DNA of 64,000 nucleotides from CBDBES01 sp965204465. GTDB taxonomy: Bacteria > Spirochaetota > Leptospiria > Turneriellales > CBDBES01. The translations under genes were made by a program, and so were the position numbers. Location of the stretch: the NCBI GenBank assembly GCA_965204465.1, contig CBDBES010000002.1, positions 124,001 to 188,000 of the forward strand, given 5' to 3'. The notes under the pieces were generated by a model. It was not told where the DNA came from. It ran no database searches and was given only the letters and a program-made list of their open reading frames with translations. Shown here one piece after another: positions 28,352 through 37,305 of the stretch; within the stretch, counting starts at the first letter, position 1, and every line of letters begins with the position of its first letter.

Positions 28352-29162
28352 TCAGAATAGCCTAACAATCTTCCGAAACTCTTCAACCAGCTTCTCTGGC
28401 TCATCCCCCTGCTCTAGATGAATATTAAAATTTACTCCCCTTTGTAAAGGCTTTACCCGCACCCAAGACTTTTTACCCGTTTTATACATTTTAGGTTTAT
28501 ACCTTTCTAAATTTTTAACTGATAAATTTTCAGACTTTAAGGCAAGAGCTTTTAAATTATCAGCAGAAATACCCTGCAAAGCCTCTTTGTAAAGTAGTTT
28601 TAAAACCTTTGGCTTGTTTGCGTATTTTGAAAGAACAATCGCCTGTGATAAAATAATTTTACCTTCGTTAAAATCAGCTAAAATATCCTTTGGTAACTCA
28701 AAAACTTTTAAAACTTTTACTGCCCATGTTCTTGATTTAAGTAGTTTTTCGGCGGCTTCACCCTGTGTCATTTTATGATCTACTACAAGTTGCCGCAGGG
28801 CTTCGGCTTCTGCGAATGAGTTAAGTCGCTCCCTATTCTGGTTAATGTTCATCTGAGCAATTACAGAATCAATATCTGTACCTTTTGTGACGAGGGCGGG
28901 CACTGTAAAAGAACCACCTTTACCCATTGATTTTAAAACTTTTGTTCGTCTAGTACCGTCCACCTGTACCCGACAGCGTCTAGTTGTTGGGTGAGACTGA
29001 ATGTTCACCTTTTCCAAGCTCGATAACAATAAGTGGAACAAGTAAGCCATACTTCTCTATTGATGCTCTTAATCTTTTGTCATTGGCTGGGAAAGATGAT
29101 TTACGTAAAGTCTCTACGGGTATGTTTAATTTATCTAAACGAATTTCTTTTAATTGATAGCT
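28352..29162 (-). pseudogene. ParB/Spo0J-like partition protein gene with a frameshift (right arm)
   Basis: The N-terminal part, from MSYQLKEIRLDKLNI at 29162, runs in one frame through LRASIEKYGLLVPLIVIE to a stop after SVSPNN. The rest lies in another frame from before RRCRVQVDGTRRTK onward: QMNINQNRERLNSFAEAEAL, the helix-turn-helix MTQGEAAEKLLKSRTWAVKVLKV and LSQAIVLSKYANK are ParB-like. The frames meet near 29000-29020. ParB domains bind DNA centromere-like sites; this copy looks broken. An inverted and deleted copy lies at 25500-25769. Confidence 0.65.
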
Positions 29163-29280
29163 CATTTCAATCTCAGGTGTGAATGTCATTCACACTTTTT
29201 ATAGGGTATAGATATTTTTTACATAATTTTATAAAACAATCCTAAAGTAAAGAAAAATTTATTTGGGTTTGTAGCGGGAG

Positions 29281-29858
29281 TAGACATCAGAGCTTACCCC
29301 ATAAAGTGGACACTCTTTTTTTTCTTATTTTCTCTTTTCACCCTACGAGCACAGGTCTTTCTTTCTTCTTCTCATTTATGGACACAGATTTTTCTTTTTT
29401 CCATTTATACCCCCACCCCTTATTTTTTCTTTATTTCTTCCTTCTTTTCTTTCTTCCTTTTCTTTCTTCTTTTTCTTCCTAGCTTACTTTTTAAGGTAGA
29501 TGATCATTTAGGGACGCAGGCATGGATGCCTGCGAAAATGGAGGTCTTTCTTCTTTCACCCTCCGTGCACAGCTCTTTCTTTTTTCTTTCTTTTTATCCT
29601 ACGGAAACAGGCCTTTCTTTTTTTCTTCATACCCCCACCCCTTATTTTTTCTTCATTTTTACTCTACGAATGCAAGCCTTTCTTTCTTCTTTTCTTATCA
29701 TCTTACTCTTAGGGGGAGATGATCATTTAGGGACGCAGGCATGGATGCCTGCGAAAACGGAGCATTATCGACATGGATGTCGATATAGCGGGTTTTTATT
29801 TCTTTGTTTCTTTCTTTTCACCCTACGGGCACAGGTTTTCCATAAAAAAAAGAAAGAT
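29281..29858. repeat. Polypyrimidine repeat tract with hairpins
   Basis: A 580-bp stretch of CT-rich DNA with at least four or five loose copies of a unit containing CACCCTACGRGCACAGG followed by TTTCTTTCTT. ACCCCCACCCCTTATTTTTTC occurs twice and the hairpin CGCAGGCATGGATGCCTGCG twice (29515-29534, 29734-29753). A shorter hairpin, TCGACATGGATGTCGA, is at 29768-29783. An IS-end-like string at 29289-29315 (CTTACCCC...GTGGACACT) matches the IS remnant near 59409. The tract lies just past the 3' end of a lipoprotein gene. It shares motifs with the 51/52-bp tandem arrays. Confidence 0.65.
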
Positions 29859-32519
29859 TTATTTCATAAACCTATACCTACGATTATAACTAGCCATGGG
29901 AGAAGTACCCTTGGTAAAGGTAACGCTTAGATAAAATTCATCGGGATCTGAGTCTACTACACTGATTATCATCATACCACTTGCATTCTCCATTACTTCG
30001 GGTGAATCCAGCGCATTACGGTTTGCATTTTGAATTTCATAACCGTTAGCCGTAGTGCCCTGTACTCCCGTGCCAGAAATGACAATATCCACGGTGGGAC
30101 CTGTTATGTCATTTATGTCATAGAAAAATACGAAATCGTCTTCAGAGAGTTCTCCAATGGTGGTGTTTGAAAAACGTAAGAAACCAGAAGCCATTCTCAC
30201 CGCTTGTTCGTCTACTGTTCCAGGGATAGAGGCTATAAAGGGATATTCTTGATCAGTGCCAAAATTCCAGATGAATGGCTCTGTATCGGCAACACTACCG
30301 TCATCATTAATATCATATCGAACCGAAGATTGGTCAATACCCGTCATAAGGTTATTGTCCGTGTCTGCATTATCTATATCAAAAGGAGTATACCACTTAA
30401 AAAAAGGCTTCAAAGGTTCTGTTGTATCCGGCGTAGTTGGATCATCCTCACATGGTTCTGTAGTAGGAGGTGTAAAAGGTTCTGTAGGAGCCATGAATTC
30501 AGAAGTTGAGAAGCCACCTACACAAGTAAGAGTACCGTTATTGTGATCTACGGCAGTATCAGAGACTTCACTACCATTTTCGGATAATGTCGAAGTATTT
30601 CGATCATAATAGGAATTGGTTATACTACTATTATTCCACCCTACCAAGCCGCCTGTAAAAGAACCACCAGTAGTAGCAGAAGAAGAAACATTTCCTGTAG
30701 AGTAGGAATTGGTTATACTACTACTACCCGCATGTCTCCCTACCAAGCCGCCTGCATAAGAACCACCAGTAGTAGCAGAAGAAGAAACATTTCCTGTAGA
30801 GTAGGAATTGGTTATACTACTACTACCCGCATGTCTCCCTACCAAGCCGCCTGCATAAGAAGAAGCAGCAGTAGCAGAAGAAGAAACATTCCCTGTAGAG
30901 TAGGAATTGATTATACTACTATTAATATTATGCCCTGTCAGGCCGCCTGCATAAGAAGCAGAAAAAGCAGAAGGAGCAGAAGAAGAAACATTCACTGTAG
31001 AGTAGGAATTGCTTATACTACCATTATTGTGCTGCCCTACCAGACCGCCTGCATAAGAGTTGAAAGTAGAAATAGAAGAAGAAACATTCCCAGTAGAGTA
31101 GGAATTGGTTATACTACTACTATGATTAGTACGCCCTACCAGACCGCCTACATAAGAAAAATCAGAAGAAGAAGCATCTATATCTACATTTAATAAGCCA
31201 ATATTCCTGATATTGGCGCCCGATATAGATCCAAAGAGGCCTACATAAGAGCTGAAAGAAGTAACATTGATATTGATTCTAAGATGGCTTATGATGAATC
31301 CTTTTCCGTCTAAAGTGCCTATGAAGGAAATATCATCAGCGTTACCACAAATGCCATCCACCCCACAGTGCCCAATGGGTTGGAATCCTGTACATGTACC
31401 CGTAGTGCCTGCGGGGCAGATGTATTCAGCAGTAATAGAAGAAGCATCTATGTCTTTACCTAACTCATAGAATGCATCAAGGTCATCTCTTATTGAATGC
31501 AATTGCAAACCGTTGCATATAATGTATGGATCATTTTCTGTTCCATCGCCATAATCCTCTCCAGATATATCGGGGGTAAAATCATCTTCTGCAACAACAC
31601 CTGGCTGGGTGCATGTAGTAAGAATCTCATCATCTATTAGACTGATCATCAAATCTTTATTGGGTATACCCATATACTCATCATCTGTAGAGGATGTAAT
31701 ATGGGTTAATGTAGACATGAACGGCCCGAAGAAAATCTCATTATCCGTAAAGGTAAGATTTATGGTTTGAGGCGTATTCCAATCATCAACCCTGAATATA
31801 ATAGAGGTAAAGGTTACAGGAGTTCCACCTTCATTTAGCCTTAGATTATCTGGTGAATTATTGAGGTTAATGTTGATGGTTACATCATGAGTGGGTTGCT
31901 TTGTCAATACGATCATATAGCTATATTCACTATCCGTTCCCTCCGTGAGTTCAATCGTTTCTGGCAGGCTTGCATTATCTTTTTGGTAGAGTACCCCTGC
32001 CTCAGTGTCTCTGAGTTGCAATTCTATGGTTTTATTCAGTGTATTATTATTATAATTAGGATCGCCGCTTGTAACGATATGAGTCAAGCTGCCATTGATC
32101 GAACTAGACATGTTGTCATCAGCAAGGGTCAATGTTACCGTTTGGGGGGTATCCCAAGTATCCGTAGTATAGGTAAGGGTGATGGAAGAGTCTGCACCAC
32201 TTTCAGTTTGGCTACCAGAAGCAATACTTAAATTAGAAGGAGAATTAGAGGAAAGAGTGATCTCTACTTCTACATTTTCAGTGGGTTGGGTATTTAAAAC
32301 AATGGTATACTCAACCATATTATTATTACTGTCTTCTTCCGTAAGTGTGAACGTATCAGACAATGGTGAGTCGTCTTGTTGTGAATAGGTGATGCCTGCT
32401 GGGTCTTGCTCCATTGGCGGCATTGGAATTGGGTCTGGATCGTCTTTATCATCCTTGCAGAAAGACAGGGATAGAATGGCTGCTATGGCCATTATGCTGT
32501 ATAAACTATTTGTTTTCAT
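29859..32519 (-). CDS. GLUG-repeat lipoprotein
   Basis: 886 residues. A lipobox (AAILSLSFC, Cys about 21) is followed by an acidic Asp/Pro linker. About residues 45-290 hold two or three repeats with TQPTENVEVEITLSSNSP and TWDTPQTVTLTL, a beta-sandwich repeat seen in large surface proteins. A GLUG block follows near 440-640, with SSSITNSYSTGNVSSS and YAGGLVGRHAG; these repeats are nearly identical in DNA, about 100 bp each, at 30660-31160. The C-terminal ~230 residues are unassigned. It is likely surface-attached and its copy number prone to change. It may be an adhesin, by analogy only. Confidence 0.75.
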   Translation of the reverse strand: MKTNSLYSIMAIAAILSLSFCKDDKDDPDPIPMPPMEQDPAGITYSQQDDSPLSDTFTLTEEDSNNNMVEYTIVLNTQPTENVEVEITLSSNSPSNLSIASGSQTESGADSSITLTYTTDTWDTPQTVTLTLADDNMSSSINGSLTHIVTSGDPNYNNNTLNKTIELQLRDTEAGVLYQKDNASLPETIELTEGTDSEYSYMIVLTKQPTHDVTININLNNSPDNLRLNEGGTPVTFTSIIFRVDDWNTPQTINLTFTDNEIFFGPFMSTLTHITSSTDDEYMGIPNKDLMISLIDDEILTTCTQPGVVAEDDFTPDISGEDYGDGTENDPYIICNGLQLHSIRDDLDAFYELGKDIDASSITAEYICPAGTTGTCTGFQPIGHCGVDGICGNADDISFIGTLDGKGFIISHLRININVTSFSSYVGLFGSISGANIRNIGLLNVDIDASSSDFSYVGGLVGRTNHSSSITNSYSTGNVSSSISTFNSYAGGLVGQHNNGSISNSYSTVNVSSSAPSAFSASYAGGLTGHNINSSIINSYSTGNVSSSATAASSYAGGLVGRHAGSSSITNSYSTGNVSSSATTGGSYAGGLVGRHAGSSSITNSYSTGNVSSSATTGGSFTGGLVGWNNSSITNSYYDRNTSTLSENGSEVSDTAVDHNNGTLTCVGGFSTSEFMAPTEPFTPPTTEPCEDDPTTPDTTEPLKPFFKWYTPFDIDNADTDNNLMTGIDQSSVRYDINDDGSVADTEPFIWNFGTDQEYPFIASIPGTVDEQAVRMASGFLRFSNTTIGELSEDDFVFFYDINDITGPTVDIVISGTGVQGTTANGYEIQNANRNALDSPEVMENASGMMIISVVDSDPDEFYLSVTFTKGTSPMASYNRRYRFMK

Positions 32520-32851
32520 TTTTTATTCCTCCTTTAGTTTAAAATAATTTAATTTAAAACAATGTAGTGAAATGCACGATTGAATGGACTTTGGCCATAT
32601 ACTTCCTAGCCTTGCAGAATATCCATTACTATCGCTTTAATAGCACTCTATGGATATAAGATAAGGAATCAAGTTTTTTTTATTAGAAAAGTATAGAGCT
32701 TTCTCCCCCCTTAATTTTTAATAAGGCTGCTAATTAAAAATAATGAAAAAACTTTAGAAGAAGAAAGCCAGTTAGCCCTGAACAATTACAGAAAAGAAAG
32801 GCTACTAATAGACAGGATGGGTAAAATAAATCCCTTGTCAATCACTTTTTT
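32520..32851. other. Intergenic region at the phage remnant's left border
   Basis: About 330 bases upstream of the GLUG lipoprotein gene, so it should contain its promoter. On the plus strand a stretch near 32722-32830 reads TLEEESQLALNNYRKERLLI, open and coding-like but without a start, possibly a gene remnant of unknown family. No hairpin recognised. Confidence 0.35.
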
Positions 32852-33250
32852 TCAAGTCGTCTGCCTCTGCGTAAACCTTAATTCACTGGCCGTTGTCAAT
32901 AAGGACTCTACATAATCCTCTAATTTTTTCTGTACAGCCCCAAACTCTGCCTTGACCATCCTCTTAGAAGGTGACAGGGTATAGGTAGCCTTTTTGTAGG
33001 CTAGCCTGTAGGTTTGGCTACCAAAGACATTAAAGTCTATCTTGTCTATTTGAAGAATAACTCTCTTATTCAAATTCCTATTGATAATAAAGCCAAACTT
33101 CTCTATTTGCCTTACATCCAGAGAAGAAAGATCAATCTCTATAGGGATAAAAGTATCGCTGATAGGAATATCAATCTTAAAAAGGTTTTCTTCTATATCA
33201 GAAAGTCCAAAGCCAACGGAAAGGAAGTCCCCCGGTTGAATCGTCTCCCG
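32852..33250 (-). pseudogene. Unknown domain fused out of frame behind the truncated capsid gene
   Basis: The minus strand is open from 33250 to 32852: GDFLSVGFGLSDIEENLFKI, PISDTFIPIEIDLSSLD, then VFGSQTYRLAYKKATYTL and LEDYVESLLTTASELRF. The piece from GDFLS to VILQIDK recurs with about 85% identity in the remnant at 57671-58111, and both end in DYVESLLTTASEL. I cannot name this domain. It has no good start of its own, and it overlaps the end of the capsid fragment in another frame, as if recombined onto it. Confidence 0.5.
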
Positions 33251-33758
33251 TCAAAGTCACTCTGTGACTGGCTGGCATGTCAAATTTGACTTTTCTTAAA
33301 GTATTGTTTTCTGTGTCTCTTGCATTCACTTCTCCCGTTTGAAGCAGATCAGAACATTGCAATTCCTCTGCTCTTTGTATTTGCCTTTCTAACAAGGCTA
33401 ACTTTTCGCCTGTCTCCTGTGCCTTTCTTTGCTGTGGTGACGTAGAGTCATTGAAAGGATTCTGCCCCATTTTACGTTGGCCTCTGCTTGTAACCGATGT
33501 AAGGCTCTTAGGCTTTAAATAAGGCGGCTCTATGGGTTTGGATTGTAAATTGACATCTTCTACCATATTGCCTGGCTCACGCCTTCCTACATAAGCAGCT
33601 GCGATCTTGCCTTCCTTGTAATATTCCAATCGCAAAAGTGATTCACTGGATATTTCAGGCGTGCCATTAAAAAACCTTTTCAAAAAGAAAAGAATAGGCA
33701 TTCTCTCATAGAGTATTTCATAAAGAGATTGTCGATCAAATAGATTGTTTACGTCCAT
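33198..33758 (-). pseudogene. Truncated lambda gpE-type major capsid protein
   Basis: 186 codons. The N-terminal ~170 residues follow the phage capsid E family: FLKRFFNGTPEISSES, YVGRREPGNMVEDVN, YLKPKSLTSV, KMGQNPFNDSTSPQQR (cf. gpE RRLPDEDPQN), LLERQIQRAEELQCSDLL and FDMPASHRVTLTGDD. A normal gpE is about 340 residues; here it stops after LPFRWLWTF, the tail encoded by foreign sequence, so the C-terminal half is lost. The start overlaps the preceding D gene's stop by 1 bp (TAATG). The prophage cannot form normal capsids from this gene. Confidence 0.75.
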
Positions 33759-34132
33759 TATAATGCCTCCGTTGTGCTTTGTGCTTTTTCAAAATAAAGG
33801 GATTGCTTGTTCAGATCACTAAACTTTGTAGTCATTAGAAGGGTTTCTTTTTGGCTGTCCGTTCTGCCTGTTGCCGTAACAGAATTGATATTGAATGATC
33901 CTCTGAAAGCTACGATCACACGGCTTTCGCTATCGGATACATCATGTAACACAATTCCGTAAATATCGCCTGTGTCTGCTAAAGCATAGGCCTGGATTTT
34001 ATTCGCTGCATATTTGACCAGTTGTCCCCTTTTCAATGCTTTGCCTGATCCTGTGGTTTTTGCTCTGTGAACGGAAAGGACAGGGATTTTACCTGTCTCT
34101 AAATGATCTGAATTTTGGGTTTCTAATGTCAT
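33758..34132 (-). CDS. Head decoration protein (lambda gpD family)
   Basis: 124 residues. GKIPVLSVHRAKTTGSGKALKRGQLV and YGIVLHDVSDSESRVIVAFRGSFN, with GQLVKYAANKIQAY in between, fit gpD, which trimerises on the expanded capsid shell. Position between the protease/scaffold and capsid genes matches lambda order C-Nu3-D-E. Its start and stop overlap the neighbours by 1 bp each (TAATG type), pointing to translational coupling. Confidence 0.7.
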   Translation of the reverse strand: MTLETQNSDHLETGKIPVLSVHRAKTTGSGKALKRGQLVKYAANKIQAYALADTGDIYGIVLHDVSDSESRVIVAFRGSFNINSVTATGRTDSQKETLLMTTKFSDLNKQSLYFEKAQSTTEAL

Positions 34133-34644
34133 TATGCTCTACCCCCTTTCAATAATGATCCTTTCATGCTTTGCTTTGCGGTGTTGATCAAGGAAACCTT
34201 CTCTGCGTCTTCTTCTTTACCTGGTAGGGTGCCATCCAATAGTTTAGAGTCTTCCTCTATATTCCTGATCAATGATCCTGCTTTCTGTACTCGAACAGAT
34301 GTTAAATCTGCTAAAAAGCGGGCTTCTGTATCTCCTTTCATGATGGCTTGCTTTTGTAGTTTTCTTTCCTGGTCAGTAAAGCAATCAATGGATAGTATTT
34401 TCTTCGTATTGGCAAGGGCTGTTGCTTCCTGACCTTGCATTTCTTCTGGTGGACTTGCCATTTCTTCTCCACCTGCAGACCCTTCTGCAAGTAATTCCTG
34501 TGCTACATCGGGTAGGTTCTCTTTTACCCAGTCTGCCGTGATCTCGTCTACTGGCATGGCTTCTACTGTTTCAGGCAACTCTACTGTCTCATCGTCTATT
34601 ATGACAAGCGAAGCCTTCTTCTTCATTTTCTGTAAAGTCTTCAT
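34132..34644 (-). CDS. Nested scaffolding protein (Nu3-like)
   Basis: An in-frame ATG at 34642-34644 inside the protease gene is preceded by an AAAGGGAG ribosome site 8 bp upstream. It would give 171 residues covering just the scaffold region (MKTLQKMKKKASLVIIDD onward), as lambda Nu3 is made from within gene C. The region is Glu/Ala/Lys-rich and lacks protease motifs. Support is from the site and the known lambda arrangement; expression is inferred. Confidence 0.5.
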   Translation of the reverse strand: MKTLQKMKKKASLVIIDDETVELPETVEAMPVDEITADWVKENLPDVAQELLAEGSAGGEEMASPPEEMQGQEATALANTKKILSIDCFTDQERKLQKQAIMKGDTEARFLADLTSVRVQKAGSLIRNIEEDSKLLDGTLPGKEEDAEKVSLINTAKQSMKGSLLKGGRA

Positions 34645-35412
34645 GGTATGATCTCCCTTTTGTTCATGGTTCAGATCATATTCATGTCCCTTTATGCTGT
34701 CAATACCCTTAACTAAAAAAATTTCTTTTGCCGTCAATACAGAGCCTTTTCCAAAGTTATTCAGTACATGCTTTCTGGATACACCCCTGTTTCTGGCTAC
34801 GGAGTCTACAAATTGAGTACCTGTTTCGTTTACGATCCTTTTCAAATTAGAATAATCATTTTCCTTATTGTCTGTTTTCAAAGGCGATATATCCGATACC
34901 AATGTTACCAATTCCTGATCTTCATAAAAGGAGATGAATGCGCCTACCGATCCTAAGAATGCATATTGATCGGATATGATCCTTTCGCATGCAGAAGCGA
35001 TCCAGTAGGCTGCGCTTGCGCATGTGTTTTTTACTTCCGCTATGATCGGTTTTTTATTTCTATTGAAATAAATAAGATCGGATAGCTCTGCAATCCCGTC
35101 TGCCTCGCCCCCTGGTGAATCTATTTGTAATACAATACTTTCAATGGATTTTTCTGCTAGCGCTTCTTCAATATTAGCTTTTAATTGGGTTGTAACACTC
35201 CCATTGATCCAGTAGGCAAACCATTGATCATCATAGATCAATTCTCCTTTTACAGGGATATGGGCTATGCCTTTTTCAATGAAATAGATATTCCTGATTT
35301 GTTCTGTGTCGATGGCTTGTTTCAATTTGATTGAATGATCTGCTTCATAGAATACAGCCTTTCTTTTCTGAAAAGATTTTAAGTTATAATGAGCTATTAG
35401 CAGTGGTTTCAT
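34132..35412 (-). CDS. Phage S49/ClpP-like head maturation protease with C-terminal scaffold
   Basis: 426 residues, lambda gpC type. The N-terminal ~250 residues are a signal-peptide-peptidase A (S49) fold: SIVLQIDSPGGEADGI (about 92-107) and TCASAAYWIASACE, with the probable catalytic Ser, then AFLGSVGAFI. The C-terminal ~170 residues are acidic/helical and form a scaffold-like region with its own start at 34644. The protease cuts the portal and scaffold during prohead maturation. It overlaps the portal gene end by 29 bp. All signature regions look intact. Confidence 0.8.
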   Translation of the reverse strand: MKPLLIAHYNLKSFQKRKAVFYEADHSIKLKQAIDTEQIRNIYFIEKGIAHIPVKGELIYDDQWFAYWINGSVTTQLKANIEEALAEKSIESIVLQIDSPGGEADGIAELSDLIYFNRNKKPIIAEVKNTCASAAYWIASACERIISDQYAFLGSVGAFISFYEDQELVTLVSDISPLKTDNKENDYSNLKRIVNETGTQFVDSVARNRGVSRKHVLNNFGKGSVLTAKEIFLVKGIDSIKGHEYDLNHEQKGDHTMKTLQKMKKKASLVIIDDETVELPETVEAMPVDEITADWVKENLPDVAQELLAEGSAGGEEMASPPEEMQGQEATALANTKKILSIDCFTDQERKLQKQAIMKGDTEARFLADLTSVRVQKAGSLIRNIEEDSKLLDGTLPGKEEDAEKVSLINTAKQSMKGSLLKGGRA

Positions 35413-36859
35413 TGGATGCCTCTCTTAATTTATTGACTTCATTCAGTATCTCTTGTTCTCTTTTCAATGTCTCTACGTTTTCAGAAAAACGGGTTCCGTT
35501 TAATTGCGCTGCTTCTTTCTCATGGGTAGACAATCCTAAATTAAGGCGTTTCTCTATAGCGTTTATTTCTTTGATTTCATCTATCTGGCCGTCAGAATCT
35601 CCTATCCAGTTTGCGTTTGCATAGTAGGCTCTTATTTCTGCGTCATACAAAAAGCCGTCTGCCTGGATGTCCCCCAGTAGTACCCTTTCATATAGCCATG
35701 ATCTGTATACCAGATCGCAAAAGTCATGTTTGAATTGCTCTCTTTTGATTTCCTTATTTTGTTTGAAGTCTAAAAGAGCGGCACGGGCTGCGCTATAAGA
35801 GGACATGAACTTTTTTAAAAAAACTTCATGCGGCATGTCTGTACCTAGTGCGATCGCATTGGATATGGAATCAATGTAGCCTCCAAAATTGGAAGTGGGG
35901 CGGGCGGCGTTAATGACTTCAAAGCTTTTATTCTTAGGCAACTTTAAAACATTGCCTGGTCCTAGTTTGAAATTGCGTAAGTCCTGATCATTCAATGGAT
36001 CGTCTCTGTTCACGATCCCGCCTATGCCATGATCTTCTTCGTCCTTCAATACTACAGAGAAAAGGGAGTTTATAACAGAAGCCTGTAGTTCCGCTTTAAG
36101 ATAGGTTGCCATGTCCTTAATAAGAATAATAACAGGGTATAGAATGGGTAAGCCTCTTGTTTGTTCGGCGTCTTCTGGTTCATAAAGGTGAGCTATGTTC
36201 ACCCTGCCTGAATGTTCTCCCTTTGCGGGTATTCGTTTAAAAGTACCGTCTGATTGTTTGAAATGATAGGCAATTGGTGTTTCGTCTTTATCCGTTTCTA
36301 CCCCGCTTTTGATATTCTCTGTCTGTACATTCAAAGGGCTTGCGATATGTATTGAATTGATCAATTTTATTTTGATCCCAAAGGGGCTGCCTTTGGTTTT
36401 CTTTACTGGCAGCATTAAGAATACATCCCCGTCTCTTAACATTTGTCTGTAGGCTAGTGATTGCAGTTTATAAAAATTAAGCTTCTTACGGTGATCGCAT
36501 TCTTTAGACTTTGCCCATAGATGAAATTTGGCTTCCGTTTCTTCCTGCCATTGGATGGCTTCTTCTCTGCTTATGCCAAGCTGTTTATATTGAATTGCTG
36601 GCTGTACTCTCAAGCCTCGCCCGATAACGGAGTTGACAAAGCGGTTTATGACGGCTCTCCCATGATGGTTGTTACGCACAAGATCACGGCTTCTTGCTCT
36701 TATAAGATCATAGTCTTTTATGTATTCTTCATCTGCGGTCAATAGTCTGGGTTGCCATGACTTTACGGACGGTATGTCACGGCGTCCTGCGTCATAATAT
36801 CCAGTTACAAAATTTCTTAATTTATTCCAGTATGCCTTTACTTTATTTGTAATGATCAT
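35384..36859 (-). CDS. Phage portal protein (lambda family)
   Basis: 491 residues, near the usual 500-550. The N-terminus has RRDIPSVKSWQPRLLTADEEY, the DLVRNNHHGRAVINRFVNSVIGRGLRV signature (shown in part as RNNHHGRAVINRFV), and INSIHIASP. The middle has HLYEPEDAEQTRGLPILYPV and the C-terminal part SSYSAARAALLDFKQ, all typical of lambda gpB-like portals. The portal forms the dodecameric DNA gate at one capsid vertex. Start overlaps the gpW stop (TAATG). It lies downstream of gpW, as in lambda. Confidence 0.85.
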   Translation of the reverse strand: MIITNKVKAYWNKLRNFVTGYYDAGRRDIPSVKSWQPRLLTADEEYIKDYDLIRARSRDLVRNNHHGRAVINRFVNSVIGRGLRVQPAIQYKQLGISREEAIQWQEETEAKFHLWAKSKECDHRKKLNFYKLQSLAYRQMLRDGDVFLMLPVKKTKGSPFGIKIKLINSIHIASPLNVQTENIKSGVETDKDETPIAYHFKQSDGTFKRIPAKGEHSGRVNIAHLYEPEDAEQTRGLPILYPVIILIKDMATYLKAELQASVINSLFSVVLKDEEDHGIGGIVNRDDPLNDQDLRNFKLGPGNVLKLPKNKSFEVINAARPTSNFGGYIDSISNAIALGTDMPHEVFLKKFMSSYSAARAALLDFKQNKEIKREQFKHDFCDLVYRSWLYERVLLGDIQADGFLYDAEIRAYYANANWIGDSDGQIDEIKEINAIEKRLNLGLSTHEKEAAQLNGTRFSENVETLKREQEILNEVNKLREASNETTANSSL

Positions 36860-37083
36860 TATAGCTTTGGCTCTATCTGGATGGTTTCTATGTCTTGTGC
36901 GGGGTTGCGCATTTTAGACCAGTACATCATTTCCTTTTTGATCTCTGGCAAGTCGGCCCTGTTTACGGATCTGCTACTGGTACCAGTATTGATGGTATAG
37001 GACTTTACTCCACTGGCAAGGGCTAGGTAGGCTTGCTTAAAGGTTTGGTAGAATTCGTCTATTTCTTCTCTGGTGAATGACAC
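36859..37083 (-). CDS. gpW-like head-tail joining protein
   Basis: 74 residues, the length of lambda gpW (68). Two helices, FTREEIDEFYQTFKQAYLAL and DLPEIKKEMMYWSKM, flank a strand pair with SGVKSYTINTG and SSRSVNRA, matching the gpW fold. gpW closes the portal before tail attachment. It sits directly before the portal gene, as in lambda. The upstream side is interrupted by a 51-bp repeat array and a lipoprotein gene before the terminase gene. Confidence 0.75.
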   Translation of the reverse strand: MSFTREEIDEFYQTFKQAYLALASGVKSYTINTGTSSRSVNRADLPEIKKEMMYWSKMRNPAQDIETIQIEPKL

Positions 37084-37107
37084 AGAGAGAGGTTAGTAAG
37101 AGAAAGG

Positions 37108-37240
37108 AATGCTGTAAATAAAAATTTCATTAAGAAATGCTAAGCTAGCAGTGCAACTGCTAGCGCAGTGCCCTTGGGTGAAAAGAAATGCTAAGCTAGC
37201 AGTGCAACTGCTAGCGCAGTGCCCTTGGGTGAACAAGGGG
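37108..37240. repeat. 51-bp tandem repeat, array 1 (two units)
   Basis: Two identical units begin AAGAAATGCTAAG at 37132 and 37183 and end GGGTGAACAAGGGG. Each contains the arms GCTAGCAGT and ACTGCTAGC around a GCA loop. A left flank with GCTGTAAATAAAAATTTC (37110-37128) is shared with arrays 3 and 4. It lies just upstream of gpW. Confidence 0.85.
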
Positions 37241-37305
37241 TGAATCAGGATCATCCTCTCTTGCCAAGCCACTATTTTTAGGCTTGTCTTTGATCAAAAT
37301 ACGGG

